A stretch of DNA of 64,000 nucleotides from Spirosoma rhododendri (GTDB taxonomy: Bacteria > Bacteroidota > Bacteroidia > Cytophagales > Spirosomataceae), in contig NZ_CP051677.1 in the NCBI RefSeq assembly GCF_012849055.1, positions 3,425,001 to 3,489,000 of the forward strand. Direction: 5' to 3'. Shown piece by piece: positions 18,692 through 27,107 of this stretch. Under the pieces are notes generated by a model, which had not been told where the DNA came from, made no database searches, and worked only from the letters and a program-made list of their open reading frames with translations. Position 1 is the first letter of the stretch; every line of letters starts with the position of its first letter. A program made the position numbers and the translations under genes.

Positions 18692-19019
18692 AACGGAATC
18701 AGGTTATATATTCATCAGACGTAATCGGAGCAAGAAGTGTGCCTTGTTGAGGTTTAGTTAAACAAGAATACGCCATTATCGTCCAAAAAATATAGTCCAT
18801 ATACATTCATCAACCGGGCCATGAGACTTATGCAGGCCGATTAGTCAAAATGGTAGTCTGCGGGTTAACCACTTGCTTACTAACTGTTTCTATAACCGCC
18901 CAGTTTGAGAGGCTTTAGCGGTCAAGCTTACACACATAGCCATTTGAGATGATGATCGTTTCAAGCGGCCATCCGCCCCGGTCACGAATCAACTAATCAA
19001 ACATTCTTCGATAAGGCGA
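18692..19019. other. Intergenic region, nothing recognised
   Basis: AT-richer sequence upstream of the hypothetical minus-strand frame and downstream of the DeoR-type gene. No gene, terminator or repeat is seen. Confidence 0.3.
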
Positions 19020-19769
19020 TCAGTAAATCAGATTAACACCCGCCTGCCGGTACGCATCTGCCAGATTAGCGCTTACCTGATCGTCGGTGATTAATACATC
19101 GATCAAGCTCAGCGGGGCGAAGAACAGGTATTTATCGGTCTCCAGCTTAGACGAGTCGCAGAGCAGATAGACCCGGCTGGCCTGTCGGGCTAATGCGAGT
19201 GTCAACTGTGCTTCCTGCTCGCCATTCGCACTAAGGCCATTTGCCAGCGATATACCGTCGACACCGATAAAAGCCCGATCGGCATGGTACCGGGCGATGT
19301 GCTCACCGGCCATACTGCCATGAACCGCCTGGCGCTCCTTGTCAACTTCACCACCAATCAGATTCAGCGTTACCGACGAATTGAGCAGCTCGCTGATCAC
19401 CGGTAGCGAGTTGGTAATGACCGTAATGCGTTTGTGCCGAATAAACGGGCACAGATGCGCTACCGTGCTGCCACAATCCATGAAAATAACGTCGCCGTCC
19501 TGAATCTCCTGGGCAGCCCGCTGGGCGATGGCTTCTTTGTGGGCAACGTTCATCGCCGACTTATTGGCGAACGGCACCACCATGGCGTCGCGTACACGCA
19601 TCGCCCCGCCATGAGTCCGATAGATCAGCCCGGCAGCCGCTAGCTGTACCAGATCGCGTCGGACGGTCATGGCAGAGGTTTGCAGCAATTCAGCCAGTTC
19701 CGGCACCTCAACGGCCCCCCGCTCATCGACCGTTTGCAAAATAAGCTGCTTCCGCTGTTGGAAATTCAT
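19020..19769 (-). CDS. DeoR/GlpR-family transcriptional regulator
   Basis: A 249-residue regulator. The N-terminal winged helix reads RKQLILQTVDERGAVEVPELAELLQTSAMTVRRDL, followed by GLIYRTHGGAM, the DeoR signature. The C-terminal sugar-phosphate sensing domain has IFMDCGSTVAHLCPFI, ITVITNSLPVISEL, NLIGGEVDKERQAVHGSMA, and AFIGVDGIS. Such repressors usually respond to a phosphorylated sugar. The ATG before NFQQRKQ was preferred to one 11 codons upstream, because family members start there and two -7 boxes lie just before it. It is divergent from the NUDIX gene, the only obvious nearby candidate target besides itself. Confidence 0.9.
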   Translation of the reverse strand: MNFQQRKQLILQTVDERGAVEVPELAELLQTSAMTVRRDLVQLAAAGLIYRTHGGAMRVRDAMVVPFANKSAMNVAHKEAIAQRAAQEIQDGDVIFMDCGSTVAHLCPFIRHKRITVITNSLPVISELLNSSVTLNLIGGEVDKERQAVHGSMAGEHIARYHADRAFIGVDGISLANGLSANGEQEAQLTLALARQASRVYLLCDSSKLETDKYLFFAPLSLIDVLITDDQVSANLADAYRQAGVNLIY

Positions 19770-19789
19770 GGCAATGTTGTTGATTTGAA

Positions 19790-19807
19790 CAAAAATAATC
19801 AAAAATA
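19790..19807 (-). promoter_or_regulatory. Two tandem -7-like boxes for the DeoR-type gene
   Basis: On the minus strand TATTTTTG occurs twice, 10 bases apart (19800-19807 and 19790-19797), each matching TAnnTTTG. They lie 20-40 bases before the chosen start codon. One may be the promoter, or the repeat may be a regulator site between the two divergent genes. Confidence 0.4.
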
Positions 19808-19820
19808 AACAGATTCGATC

Positions 19821-20402
19821 GTGACGACAGGCAACCGGGTAAACATCACAGAAAATAAGCTCCTCTCTGACAATTGGTACGTCCTGCGCCGATATACCTA
19901 TGACTATCTGGGTCGTGATGGAAAATGGACGTCACAACAGCGGGAAGCCTACGACCGGGGCAACGGTGCGACGATTCTGCTGCACAATCCGCAAACGGGT
20001 ACTGTGATCCTGACCCGGCAGTTCCGCCTGCCGACCTACGTCAACGGGAATACCTCGGGTATGCTCATCGAAGCCTGTGCCGGCCTACTCGACAACGATC
20101 ATCCCGACGACGCGATCCGGCGGGAAACGGAAGAAGAGACCGGCTTTCGCATCAAGTCGGTCGAGAAAATAATGGAAGCGTATATGAGTCCGGGTTCGGT
20201 GACAGAAAAGCTGTTTTTCTATCTGGCTGAATACTCGGCGGATACCGAACGACTGCTGGGCGGTGGCGTCGACGATGAAGAGATCGATATTCTGGAAATG
20301 CCGCTAACGCAGGCTATGGCACTCGTCAGAACCGGCGACATCATGGATGGAAAAACGATCATGTTGTTGCAACACCTGTTGTTGCGCCAGTTGCAGAATT
20401 GA
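19821..20402 (+). CDS. nudK: NUDIX hydrolase, GDP-mannose pyrophosphatase NudK-like
   Basis: A 193-residue NUDIX enzyme. NudK hydrolyses GDP-mannose to GMP and mannose-1-phosphate. The whole chain parallels E. coli NudK as I recall it: ENKLLSDNWYVL, REAYDRGNGATILLHN, RQFRLPTYVNGN, IEACAGLLDND, the NUDIX box core RRETEEETGF, YMSPGSVTEKLFFYLAEYS, GGGVDDEEIDILEMP and GDIMDGKTIMLLQ. The residue after DND in the box is His where E. coli has Glu. The start is a GTG close to the usual NudK N-terminus; no ATG lies near. A DeoR-type regulator is divergent. Confidence 0.88.
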   Translation: MTTGNRVNITENKLLSDNWYVLRRYTYDYLGRDGKWTSQQREAYDRGNGATILLHNPQTGTVILTRQFRLPTYVNGNTSGMLIEACAGLLDNDHPDDAIRRETEEETGFRIKSVEKIMEAYMSPGSVTEKLFFYLAEYSADTERLLGGGVDDEEIDILEMPLTQAMALVRTGDIMDGKTIMLLQHLLLRQLQN

Positions 20403-20473
20403 TTTTTCAACACGGAGGCACAGAGATCACAGAAAAATAAACTCCGTGCCCTCCGTGCCTCTGTGTTGGAAAA
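20403..20473. repeat. CACGGAGGCAC-type intergenic inverted repeat, copy 1
   Basis: Arms CAACACGGAGGCACAGAG (20408-20425) and, as the complement, CTCCGTGCCTCTGTGTTG (20451-20468) flank an AT-rich centre, with T and A runs outside. It begins right after the nudK stop and sits between convergent genes, where it could also end transcription from both sides. A second copy lies at 21199-21269. Confidence 0.75.
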
Positions 20474-20543
20474 ACTGCTTACCGGCCTGATACGTTTGCG
20501 AACGAAGCTATCGGATGATGCGAACGGCAAGCGGATTATAAAG

Positions 20544-21128
20544 CTAGTGTGATGGGGAAAAACGAACGTGTTCGTAGATTTCTGATAGCGGTAATGACAC
20601 GCCTGCTGCCCGGAGTTGAATCGTGGCGTTTGGATCAGTCTCTACCGTTTTATCCCAGCTATGTTCAGTGGTGCGAAACCACGATTCGACGCGTGGATAA
20701 TTCTGTTCGACCAGCACATACTCCTGAAACGAAGGTATCTGTTCGTAGAGCAGAAACTTACCGGAGCGATCAAACGAAGCGGTGCTGCGCGATAGTACTT
20801 CGATGACCAGAAGTGGATTAACGATCAGGTCTTCCCGACCCTGCCAGAATTGCGGCTCCTCGCAGACAACCAGTGCATCGGGATAGACGCCAACGTTCTC
20901 TGATTCGATGTAAATTTTCTGATCGCTGTTGTATACGATGAACGTGCGGGGCAAGGGCCGCAATACGTATTTAAGCGAACCGATTAGGTTAGCCGCAATC
21001 TGATTGTGTCGGGCTTTGGCACCGGCCATGCGAATGATTTTGCCGTTGTAGAATTCATGCTTGTACCGCGACCGGGATTCCCGGAGCAGATAATCGTTGA
21101 GCGTGTATGTCTTCTCGGCAGTTACCAT
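20544..21128 (-). CDS. Uma2-family endonuclease-like protein (DUF820)
   Basis: A 194-residue protein of the Uma2/DUF820 family, which has a PD-(D/E)XK nuclease fold and is widespread in cyanobacteria and Bacteroidota with no settled role. Typical parts are YTLNDYLLRESRSRYKHEFYNGKI, IRMAGAKARHNQIAANL, VYPDALVVCEEPQFW with the active-site Asp, NPLLVIEVLSRSTASFDRSGKF with the Glu, and YEQIPSFQEYVLVEQ. It lies between the two copies of the CACGGAGGCAC-type repeat, a common setting for this family and possibly a sign of mobility, but that is inference. Confidence 0.88.
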   Translation of the reverse strand: MVTAEKTYTLNDYLLRESRSRYKHEFYNGKIIRMAGAKARHNQIAANLIGSLKYVLRPLPRTFIVYNSDQKIYIESENVGVYPDALVVCEEPQFWQGREDLIVNPLLVIEVLSRSTASFDRSGKFLLYEQIPSFQEYVLVEQNYPRVESWFRTTEHSWDKTVETDPNATIQLRAAGVSLPLSEIYEHVRFSPSH

Positions 21129-21198
21129 TACCAGTTGACAGGATAGCCAGGTTGTGCTACCGGCAAATTGTCTGTTGTGAAGCTACATAAAAATAAGG

Positions 21199-21269
21199 TT
21201 TTCAACGCGGAGGCACGGAGGGCACAAAGGTTTTTCTCTGCGTACTCCGTGCCTCCGTGTCGAAAAAAA
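21199..21269. repeat. CACGGAGGCAC-type intergenic inverted repeat, copy 2
   Basis: Arms CGCGGAGGCACGGAG (21206-21220) and CTCCGTGCCTCCGTG (21245-21259) around an AT-rich centre, directly after the PIG-L gene stop. It resembles the copy at 20403-20473 in both arms and flanking T/A runs. Confidence 0.75.
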
Positions 21270-23867
21270 CTACTTCCCTGCTGAGATCATGTTGGCAAAC
21301 AGGCGGTAGGCGCCCGGCACACCGGCGGGTAGTTCGCGGAAGAAGACCAGTCCTGTGTACATGAAATGGCCCTTGCCGTAGGTCGCGTAGAGCAGGCTGC
21401 CTTCCTTGGCGGCTTCGCCTGTGTCGTGGGCGGAGAAAATGGGTTGATAGGCTTTGTCCCAGTCCTGCGCGAAGTAGATACCGCGCTCCTGAATCCAGCC
21501 GTTGAAGTCGGCTTCGGTGATTTTGTTGGGCTTATTTAGCAACGGGTGGTTGGGGTCGATAAACGTCATCTTAGCATCTTCTTCCGTTACCCGTTCACGG
21601 CTGATACTGAACGGGTAGGGGCCAAGCTGCGGCAGGGCTGGTTCGCTGCGAAGAAAGCCGCTCGGGGGCGTTACGTACTGCACGATCATCGTCCCGCCGT
21701 TCTTCACGTACTCCATCAGGCGAGGCTGGTAGCGGGTCAGCCAATCGTCGGTGTTGTAGGCGCGAACCCCCGTGATAATGGCATCGTAGGCCGACAGGTC
21801 ACGGCCGAGATCCGCAGCGCCGAGCACGGTAACGCGGCACCCCATCTGCTGCAAAGCGGCCGGTACTTCATCGCCCGCACCGACAATGTAGCCGATGTTT
21901 TTGGCCGTCACCGTCACGTTCAGCTTCACCAGTTTGGCTTCGGCGGGCGGAAACAACGTCTGCGTCGGGATGTGTTTGTAAGCAATCACCCGCAGACCAC
22001 TCGAAAACGTACCGTCGCCAGTGGTCGTCTGCGCCTGAAGCTGCCCGTTCTGCGCGTTGGTGAGGGGCGTCAGCTGGAACGACAGGCGTTGCTCATCGCC
22101 TTTGGTTTTGATGTCGAAGGGTAGCGAGGCTGGTTCGATGCGCCAGCCCGCCGGCGCGGTCAGCTTGAGTGTGCCCGATACGTTGGCCCGTCCGGCGATC
22201 AGCACGACTTCGGCCGTTTTGGGGCTGTTGTCGGCGAAGGTGAATACGCGCTCAGTCAGATTCGCCATCACGTCCGGCTGGATGATAAACGGCCGGTACA
22301 CTTCGCCATCGACCGGGTCGGCCGATTTGTAGACGACCGGGCGGGTGTAGACGAATCGCTGCCCGGCAATGTCGACGGTGAACTGCGTTGTGAGGGCGGG
22401 CGGGTTTTCGGGCAGACCGATCAACTGCTGATTGTCGACCTGGAACAAGCCTTTGTCGATGGGTTTAACCAGCCAGTACGGTTGCGAAATGGGCATCGCT
22501 TTTGGAATCACCAGCCGCGTCGACAGGATGGCCTGATCGTTGGGCTTCAACACCAGATTGAGCGTGCTGTCTTTGACGATGGCGGCATTGCCTTGCATAG
22601 CAGAGCCAGCCGCGTAGCGAACGTTAACGAGGGTTACCGGCACATCCGCCCGGCTGATGACGTTGGTATTCAGCGTGACGGTTTCGCCGGGCGTGGCCAC
22701 GTAAGTAGTCGGGTTGGTTTCGAGCCACAGGCCCAGGCATTGCTGAATCAGGTTCTGCACGTCCTGCCGTTTGCTGCGCACGTACAGATTCGTCGTGTCG
22801 AGTTTACCGATGGCCTGATACAGCTTTACCAGGGCGGGTACCGAAGCGGCAGGCTGCGCGGGTTGGTAGCTGCTGATAACCTGATTGACCATCGTTTGTA
22901 CCGGGCCGCTGTTGGGAACCCGTTTCCAGGTCAGGTCGACACCGTCAAACGGGTCTTTCTCGGCGGGGTCGCCCCCTTTTAGCAGCAGGTAGTCCATACG
23001 GGCGCTGCGGGACGCCGGTACGCCAAAGCCCTGACTCTTGTGCTGACTCCGGCTTTCGGCGGCAATCTCCCCGTACGACCGGCCCAGCAGCGGGTTATAC
23101 AGCCCCGTTTCGATACCGATCAGGTTGCCCGCTTCATCGGGGCGTTTGGTGCTTTGAAACGCGTTCGGAATAAACACGTTCCACATAATGCGCTTCGCCT
23201 GCCACGGTTTTACGTAGGCCAGTTGCTCGGGAAATTTGGTTGGGTCGCCCGCCTGCTTGAAGGCTTCTTCGGCCAGAAAACCCGACGCACTGTGGTGGCC
23301 GTGACCGGCGCGGGGGTCGGGTGGGAAGCGGGTAATGATGACGTCGGGTTGCCGCTGCCGGATCATCCAGACCACGTCGGCCAGCACTTTATCCTGCCCC
23401 CACGTCCGCACGGCTTCGTTCGTCGATTTGGAAAAGCCGAAGTCGTACGCCCGGCTGAAATATTGGTCGGGTCCGTCGACGCGCCGGGCGGCAAGTAGCT
23501 CCTGCGTACGGATAACACCGATATTCTCGCCCTGCTCCGCACCAATCAGGTTTTGCCCCCCGTCGCCCCGCGTCAGCGACAGATACGCTGTTCTAACGAG
23601 CCGGTCTTTCGCCATGTACGCCAGCAGCAGCGTGTTTTCATCGTCGGGGTGGGCGGCCACGTACAGCACCGAACCCAGCACATTCAGCTTCTTCAGATCC
23701 GACAGGATTTCGCCCGGCGGCTTCTGCCGGACGGAGCCGTAGGGTACTTGAGCAATCGTGGAGAAAGTGGCAAAAAACGCGAAAACAGCGACAAAAAGGC
23801 GGGTAGTACGACGCACAGCGGGGCGAATTTTTGGGGTCAGCAACTCAACAAAGATAGCCGATGCCAT
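21270..23867 (-). CDS. Exported PIG-L (LmbE-like) deacetylase with long C-terminal extension
   Basis: An 865-residue protein with a signal peptide (FVAVFAFFATFSTIAQ). The N-terminal domain is a zinc-dependent PIG-L N-deacetylase: YVAAHPDDENTLLLAYM carries the zinc ligands, LTRGDGGQNLIG follows, and RAGHGHHSASGFL holds the third ligand. The middle third is beta-rich (NEW3-like strands such as GTLKLTAPAGWRIEPA). The last 250 residues look like a glutamine-amidotransferase-like fold (SAYDAIITGVRAYNTDDWL, NGGTMIVQYVTPPSGF, GKGHFMYTGLVFFRELP). Such large PIG-L proteins are common in Bacteroidota with unknown substrate, probably an N-acetylated sugar. The ATG before ASAIFVELL was chosen; an in-frame start 24 codons earlier exists. 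Confidence 0.85.
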   Translation of the reverse strand: MASAIFVELLTPKIRPAVRRTTRLFVAVFAFFATFSTIAQVPYGSVRQKPPGEILSDLKKLNVLGSVLYVAAHPDDENTLLLAYMAKDRLVRTAYLSLTRGDGGQNLIGAEQGENIGVIRTQELLAARRVDGPDQYFSRAYDFGFSKSTNEAVRTWGQDKVLADVVWMIRQRQPDVIITRFPPDPRAGHGHHSASGFLAEEAFKQAGDPTKFPEQLAYVKPWQAKRIMWNVFIPNAFQSTKRPDEAGNLIGIETGLYNPLLGRSYGEIAAESRSQHKSQGFGVPASRSARMDYLLLKGGDPAEKDPFDGVDLTWKRVPNSGPVQTMVNQVISSYQPAQPAASVPALVKLYQAIGKLDTTNLYVRSKRQDVQNLIQQCLGLWLETNPTTYVATPGETVTLNTNVISRADVPVTLVNVRYAAGSAMQGNAAIVKDSTLNLVLKPNDQAILSTRLVIPKAMPISQPYWLVKPIDKGLFQVDNQQLIGLPENPPALTTQFTVDIAGQRFVYTRPVVYKSADPVDGEVYRPFIIQPDVMANLTERVFTFADNSPKTAEVVLIAGRANVSGTLKLTAPAGWRIEPASLPFDIKTKGDEQRLSFQLTPLTNAQNGQLQAQTTTGDGTFSSGLRVIAYKHIPTQTLFPPAEAKLVKLNVTVTAKNIGYIVGAGDEVPAALQQMGCRVTVLGAADLGRDLSAYDAIITGVRAYNTDDWLTRYQPRLMEYVKNGGTMIVQYVTPPSGFLRSEPALPQLGPYPFSISRERVTEEDAKMTFIDPNHPLLNKPNKITEADFNGWIQERGIYFAQDWDKAYQPIFSAHDTGEAAKEGSLLYATYGKGHFMYTGLVFFRELPAGVPGAYRLFANMISAGK

Positions 23868-23980
23868 CAATTGACGCCACGAATTTCGTGATGGGCCTTT
23901 TTTCCTCACAAAAACGAAAAATATACCCAAAAAAGTCAATAATAACTGGGCTGTGTACCATGATGTGGAGGGCGAGATTC

Positions 23981-23988
23981 TATATTTG
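23981..23988 (+). promoter_or_regulatory. -7 box upstream of hppA
   Basis: TATATTTG matches TAnnTTTG and lies 37 bases before the hppA start codon. No convincing TTTG is found at the expected -33 distance. Confidence 0.45.
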
Positions 23989-24025
23989 TGCGTAGTCCTT
24001 TCAGTTCATTCCTAGACTTAATCGC

Positions 24026-26722
24026 ATGAATTACAGTATCTATTTAGTGCCTGTGCTGGGCCTTGTGGGCCTGTTGGTGATGTTCACCAAATTTATGTGG
24101 GTATCGAAGCAAACTGCTGGCGACGACCGTATGCAGGAAATTGCCGGGTATATCGCTGATGGGGCTATTGCCTTTCTCAAAGCCGAATGGCGGGTACTGA
24201 CGTACTTCGGCATTATCGTCGCCATTGTGCTGGCGTACATGGGTAGCCTGGTTCCTAATTCCAGCTACGTCATCGGTTTATCGTTTCTACTGGGCGCGTT
24301 CCTGTCGGCCCTGGCGGGCTACATCGGTATGAACATCGCGACGAAGGCCAACGTCCGCACGGCACACGCGGCCCGTACCAGTCTGACCCGCGCGCTGGAG
24401 GTGTCGTTTACCGGTGGCTCGGTGATGGGTATCGGTGTGGCGGGTATTGCGGTGCTGGGCCTCGGTAGTTTGTTCATCGTGCTGTACAATCTATACGTGG
24501 GTGCCAACGGCGACGTGAATGGCCTGCCTATGGAAAAGGCGCTCGAAGTGCTGGCCGGCTTCTCGCTCGGGGCCGAGTCGATTGCGCTGTTTGCGCGGGT
24601 CGGGGGCGGTATCTACACCAAGGCGGCCGACGTTGGGGCCGATCTGGTGGGTAAGGTTGAAGCGGGGATTCCCGAAGACGATCCCCGTAACCCCGCGACC
24701 ATCGCCGACAACGTAGGTGACAACGTGGGCGACGTAGCCGGGATGGGGGCCGATTTGTTTGGCTCCTACGTGGCGACCATTCTGGCCACGATGGTGCTGG
24801 GCCGCGAAATTCGCATCCCCGCAGCCGAGAACATCACCGGCCACGCACCGATCGTGTTGCCGATGGTTATCGCCGGGCTGGGCCTGATTTTTTCCATCAT
24901 CGCCACGTATTTCGTACGGGTCAAAGATGATAATGGTAACGTGCAGGGGGCCTTGAATCTCGGGAACTGGGCGTCGATTGGTATGACCCTGGTTGCGTCG
25001 TACTTTCTGGTCAATGCGTACCTGCCTGCCGGTGCCATGGAAATTCGCGGCATCGTATTTACACGCATGGATGTGTTCTACGCCATCGTCACGGGGCTGG
25101 TTGTGGGTACGCTGATGTCAATCATCACGGAATATTACACCGCTATGGGTCGTCGGCCCGTGCTGTCGATTATCCGGCAGTCGGCGACGGGAGCGGCTAC
25201 GAACATCATCGGCGGTCTGTCGGTCGGGATGGAATCGACGGTGCTGCCGATTCTGGTGCTGGCGGCTGGTATTTTCACGTCATACCATTTCGCGGGGCTG
25301 TACGGTGTGGCCATTTCGGCCGCGGGCATGATGGCTACGACCGCTATGCAATTGGCTATCGACGCCTTCGGACCCATTGCCGACAACGCTGGTGGGATTG
25401 CCGAAATGAGTTATCTGCCCGAAGAAGTACGGGGCCGAACCGATATTCTGGATGCGGTGGGCAACACCACGGCCGCTACCGGAAAAGGCTTCGCCATCGC
25501 GTCGGCCGCGCTAACGGCACTGGCCCTGTTTGCCGCGTTTGTGGGTATCTCGGGCATTTCGTCCATCGACATTTACAAGGCCGATGTGCTGTCGGGTTTG
25601 TTTGTGGGGGCCATGATTCCGTTTATTTTCTCCTCGCTGGCGATTGCCGCCGTGGGCCGGGCCGCTATGAGTATGGTGGAAGAAGTTCGGCGGCAGTTTC
25701 GCGAGATTCCGGGCATTATGGAAGGAACGGGTAAGCCCGAATACGAGAAGTGCGTGGCTATTTCGACGCAGGCGTCTATCCGTGAAATGGTGCTGCCGGG
25801 GGCAATAGCCTTGTCCGTGCCGGTGATCGTAGGGTTCATTTTCGGCCCTGAAGTGCTGGGCGGTCTGTTGGCGGGGGTTACCGTGTCGGGTGTGCTGATG
25901 GGCATTTTTATGAACAATGCCGGTGGCGCCTGGGACAACGCCAAAAAGTCGTTCGAGAAAGGGGTGCTCATCAATGGCGAAACGTTCTACAAAAAGTCGG
26001 AGCCGCACAAGGCGTCGGTGACGGGCGATACCGTCGGCGATCCGTTCAAGGACACGTCTGGTCCGTCGATGAATATCCTGATCAAACTGATGTCGATCGT
26101 GTCGCTGGTGATTGCGCCTTACATCGCCATCCAACCATCGCAGCAGCCGGGCTTTGAGCGCCGGGGCGAAGAAGCCGCCGGTACGAGCGTCCCCCTCGAT
26201 AAGTCGACGGCCGCTGATAATCAGGAAGTCAGCACACCCAACAGCAACGGTGGACCGACAGATTTGGGTGAGTTTCGCCCTGAAAAATTGACGAGCGGGG
26301 TTGAGCTGAACATTCCCGACAAGGGTATCGAGCGCAAACTACTGGCGTTTATCCGCAGTGATCTGGCCGTTAGTAAAGGACTCTGGTACGATTTCGACCG
26401 GCTGACTTTCGATCTGAATAAAGCAACACTCCAGGCCAGTTCGCAGGAGCAGCTGAAAAATGTGGCCGAGATTCTGAAAGCATACCCGGCGGTGAACATC
26501 AAGCTGGGCGGCTATACCGACAACACGGGCAGCAAGGCCCTCAACCTGAAACTCTCGGAGGAGCGGGCCAACTCGGTACGAGCCGAACTGGAGAAGATGG
26601 GGATCGACAAAAGCCGATTGGCGGCTGAAGGCTATGGCGATGCATACCCCGTGGCGACCAATGACACGGAGGAGGGCCGCGCTAAAAACAGGCGCATCTC
26701 GATCCGCGTGACGAAAAAGTAA
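24026..26722 (+). CDS. hppA: Membrane pyrophosphatase (Na+ type) fused to a C-terminal OmpA domain
   Basis: An 898-residue fusion. Residues 1 to about 715 are a membrane pyrophosphatase with about 16 helices, which pumps ions using PPi hydrolysis. Catalytic segments include [37 protein letters not shown], and [24 protein letters not shown] has Ala where K+-independent enzymes have Lys, so it should need K+. [15 protein letters not shown] has the Glu position typical of Na+-pumping forms. After a linker, residues about 770-898 are an OmpA-like peptidoglycan-binding domain ([46 protein letters not shown]). mPPase C-termini face the periplasm, so the added domain would reach the cell wall. It is a single-gene unit with its own promoter box and terminator. 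Confidence 0.93.
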   Translation: MNYSIYLVPVLGLVGLLVMFTKFMWVSKQTAGDDRMQEIAGYIADGAIAFLKAEWRVLTYFGIIVAIVLAYMGSLVPNSSYVIGLSFLLGAFLSALAGYIGMNIATKANVRTAHAARTSLTRALEVSFTGGSVMGIGVAGIAVLGLGSLFIVLYNLYVGANGDVNGLPMEKALEVLAGFSLGAESIALFARVGGGIYTKAADVGADLVGKVEAGIPEDDPRNPATIADNVGDNVGDVAGMGADLFGSYVATILATMVLGREIRIPAAENITGHAPIVLPMVIAGLGLIFSIIATYFVRVKDDNGNVQGALNLGNWASIGMTLVASYFLVNAYLPAGAMEIRGIVFTRMDVFYAIVTGLVVGTLMSIITEYYTAMGRRPVLSIIRQSATGAATNIIGGLSVGMESTVLPILVLAAGIFTSYHFAGLYGVAISAAGMMATTAMQLAIDAFGPIADNAGGIAEMSYLPEEVRGRTDILDAVGNTTAATGKGFAIASAALTALALFAAFVGISGISSIDIYKADVLSGLFVGAMIPFIFSSLAIAAVGRAAMSMVEEVRRQFREIPGIMEGTGKPEYEKCVAISTQASIREMVLPGAIALSVPVIVGFIFGPEVLGGLLAGVTVSGVLMGIFMNNAGGAWDNAKKSFEKGVLINGETFYKKSEPHKASVTGDTVGDPFKDTSGPSMNILIKLMSIVSLVIAPYIAIQPSQQPGFERRGEEAAGTSVPLDKSTAADNQEVSTPNSNGGPTDLGEFRPEKLTSGVELNIPDKGIERKLLAFIRSDLAVSKGLWYDFDRLTFDLNKATLQASSQEQLKNVAEILKAYPAVNIKLGGYTDNTGSKALNLKLSEERANSVRAELEKMGIDKSRLAAEGYGDAYPVATNDTEEGRAKNRRISIRVTKK

Positions 26723-26801
26723 GGAGGCTGCAATTCCGAACAACCGCTTGCGAGTTGTTTAGGGGAAGCATTATCTGTGTCTAAGAACAACCGCTTATAG
26801 C

Positions 26802-26844
26802 AACGTCCGAAAGCAGCGCATCTGGCTGATTTCGGACGTTTTTA
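26802..26844 (+). terminator. Rho-independent terminator of hppA
   Basis: A perfect 11-base stem (AACGTCCGAAA with TTTCGGACGTT) and a 17-base loop are followed by TTTATT, about 80 bases after the hppA stop. Confidence 0.75.
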
Positions 26845-26950
26845 TTGATGTCAGGGTGGTAAGCAAAGTCATCAGTTGACTGTACGGATACAGGCTCTTT
26901 GTATTCGTTAACATACTTATTATCAGCATTGGTATATACAATATTTATAA

Positions 26951-26985
26951 TTTGTGAACAAGGGTGTAAATAGGTTCTATTTTTG
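26951..26985 (+). promoter_or_regulatory. Promoter for the hybrid kinase/LytTR operon
   Basis: TTTG (26951-26954) and TATTTTTG (26978-26985) are 23 bases apart, fitting the Bacteroidota pattern. The implied 5' leader is about 115 bases. The surrounding sequence is strongly AT-rich. Confidence 0.5.
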
Positions 26986-27107
26986 TTATATATATTAGTA
27001 GATTCGGGGCTAGCTCGCAGGTTATTCGCCAGCTTATCAGTAGTCCGGCGTAGTGTCTGACTGACTACAAGCACAGCCTGCACTACTGACTGATCGCTCA
27101 ATGAGGT

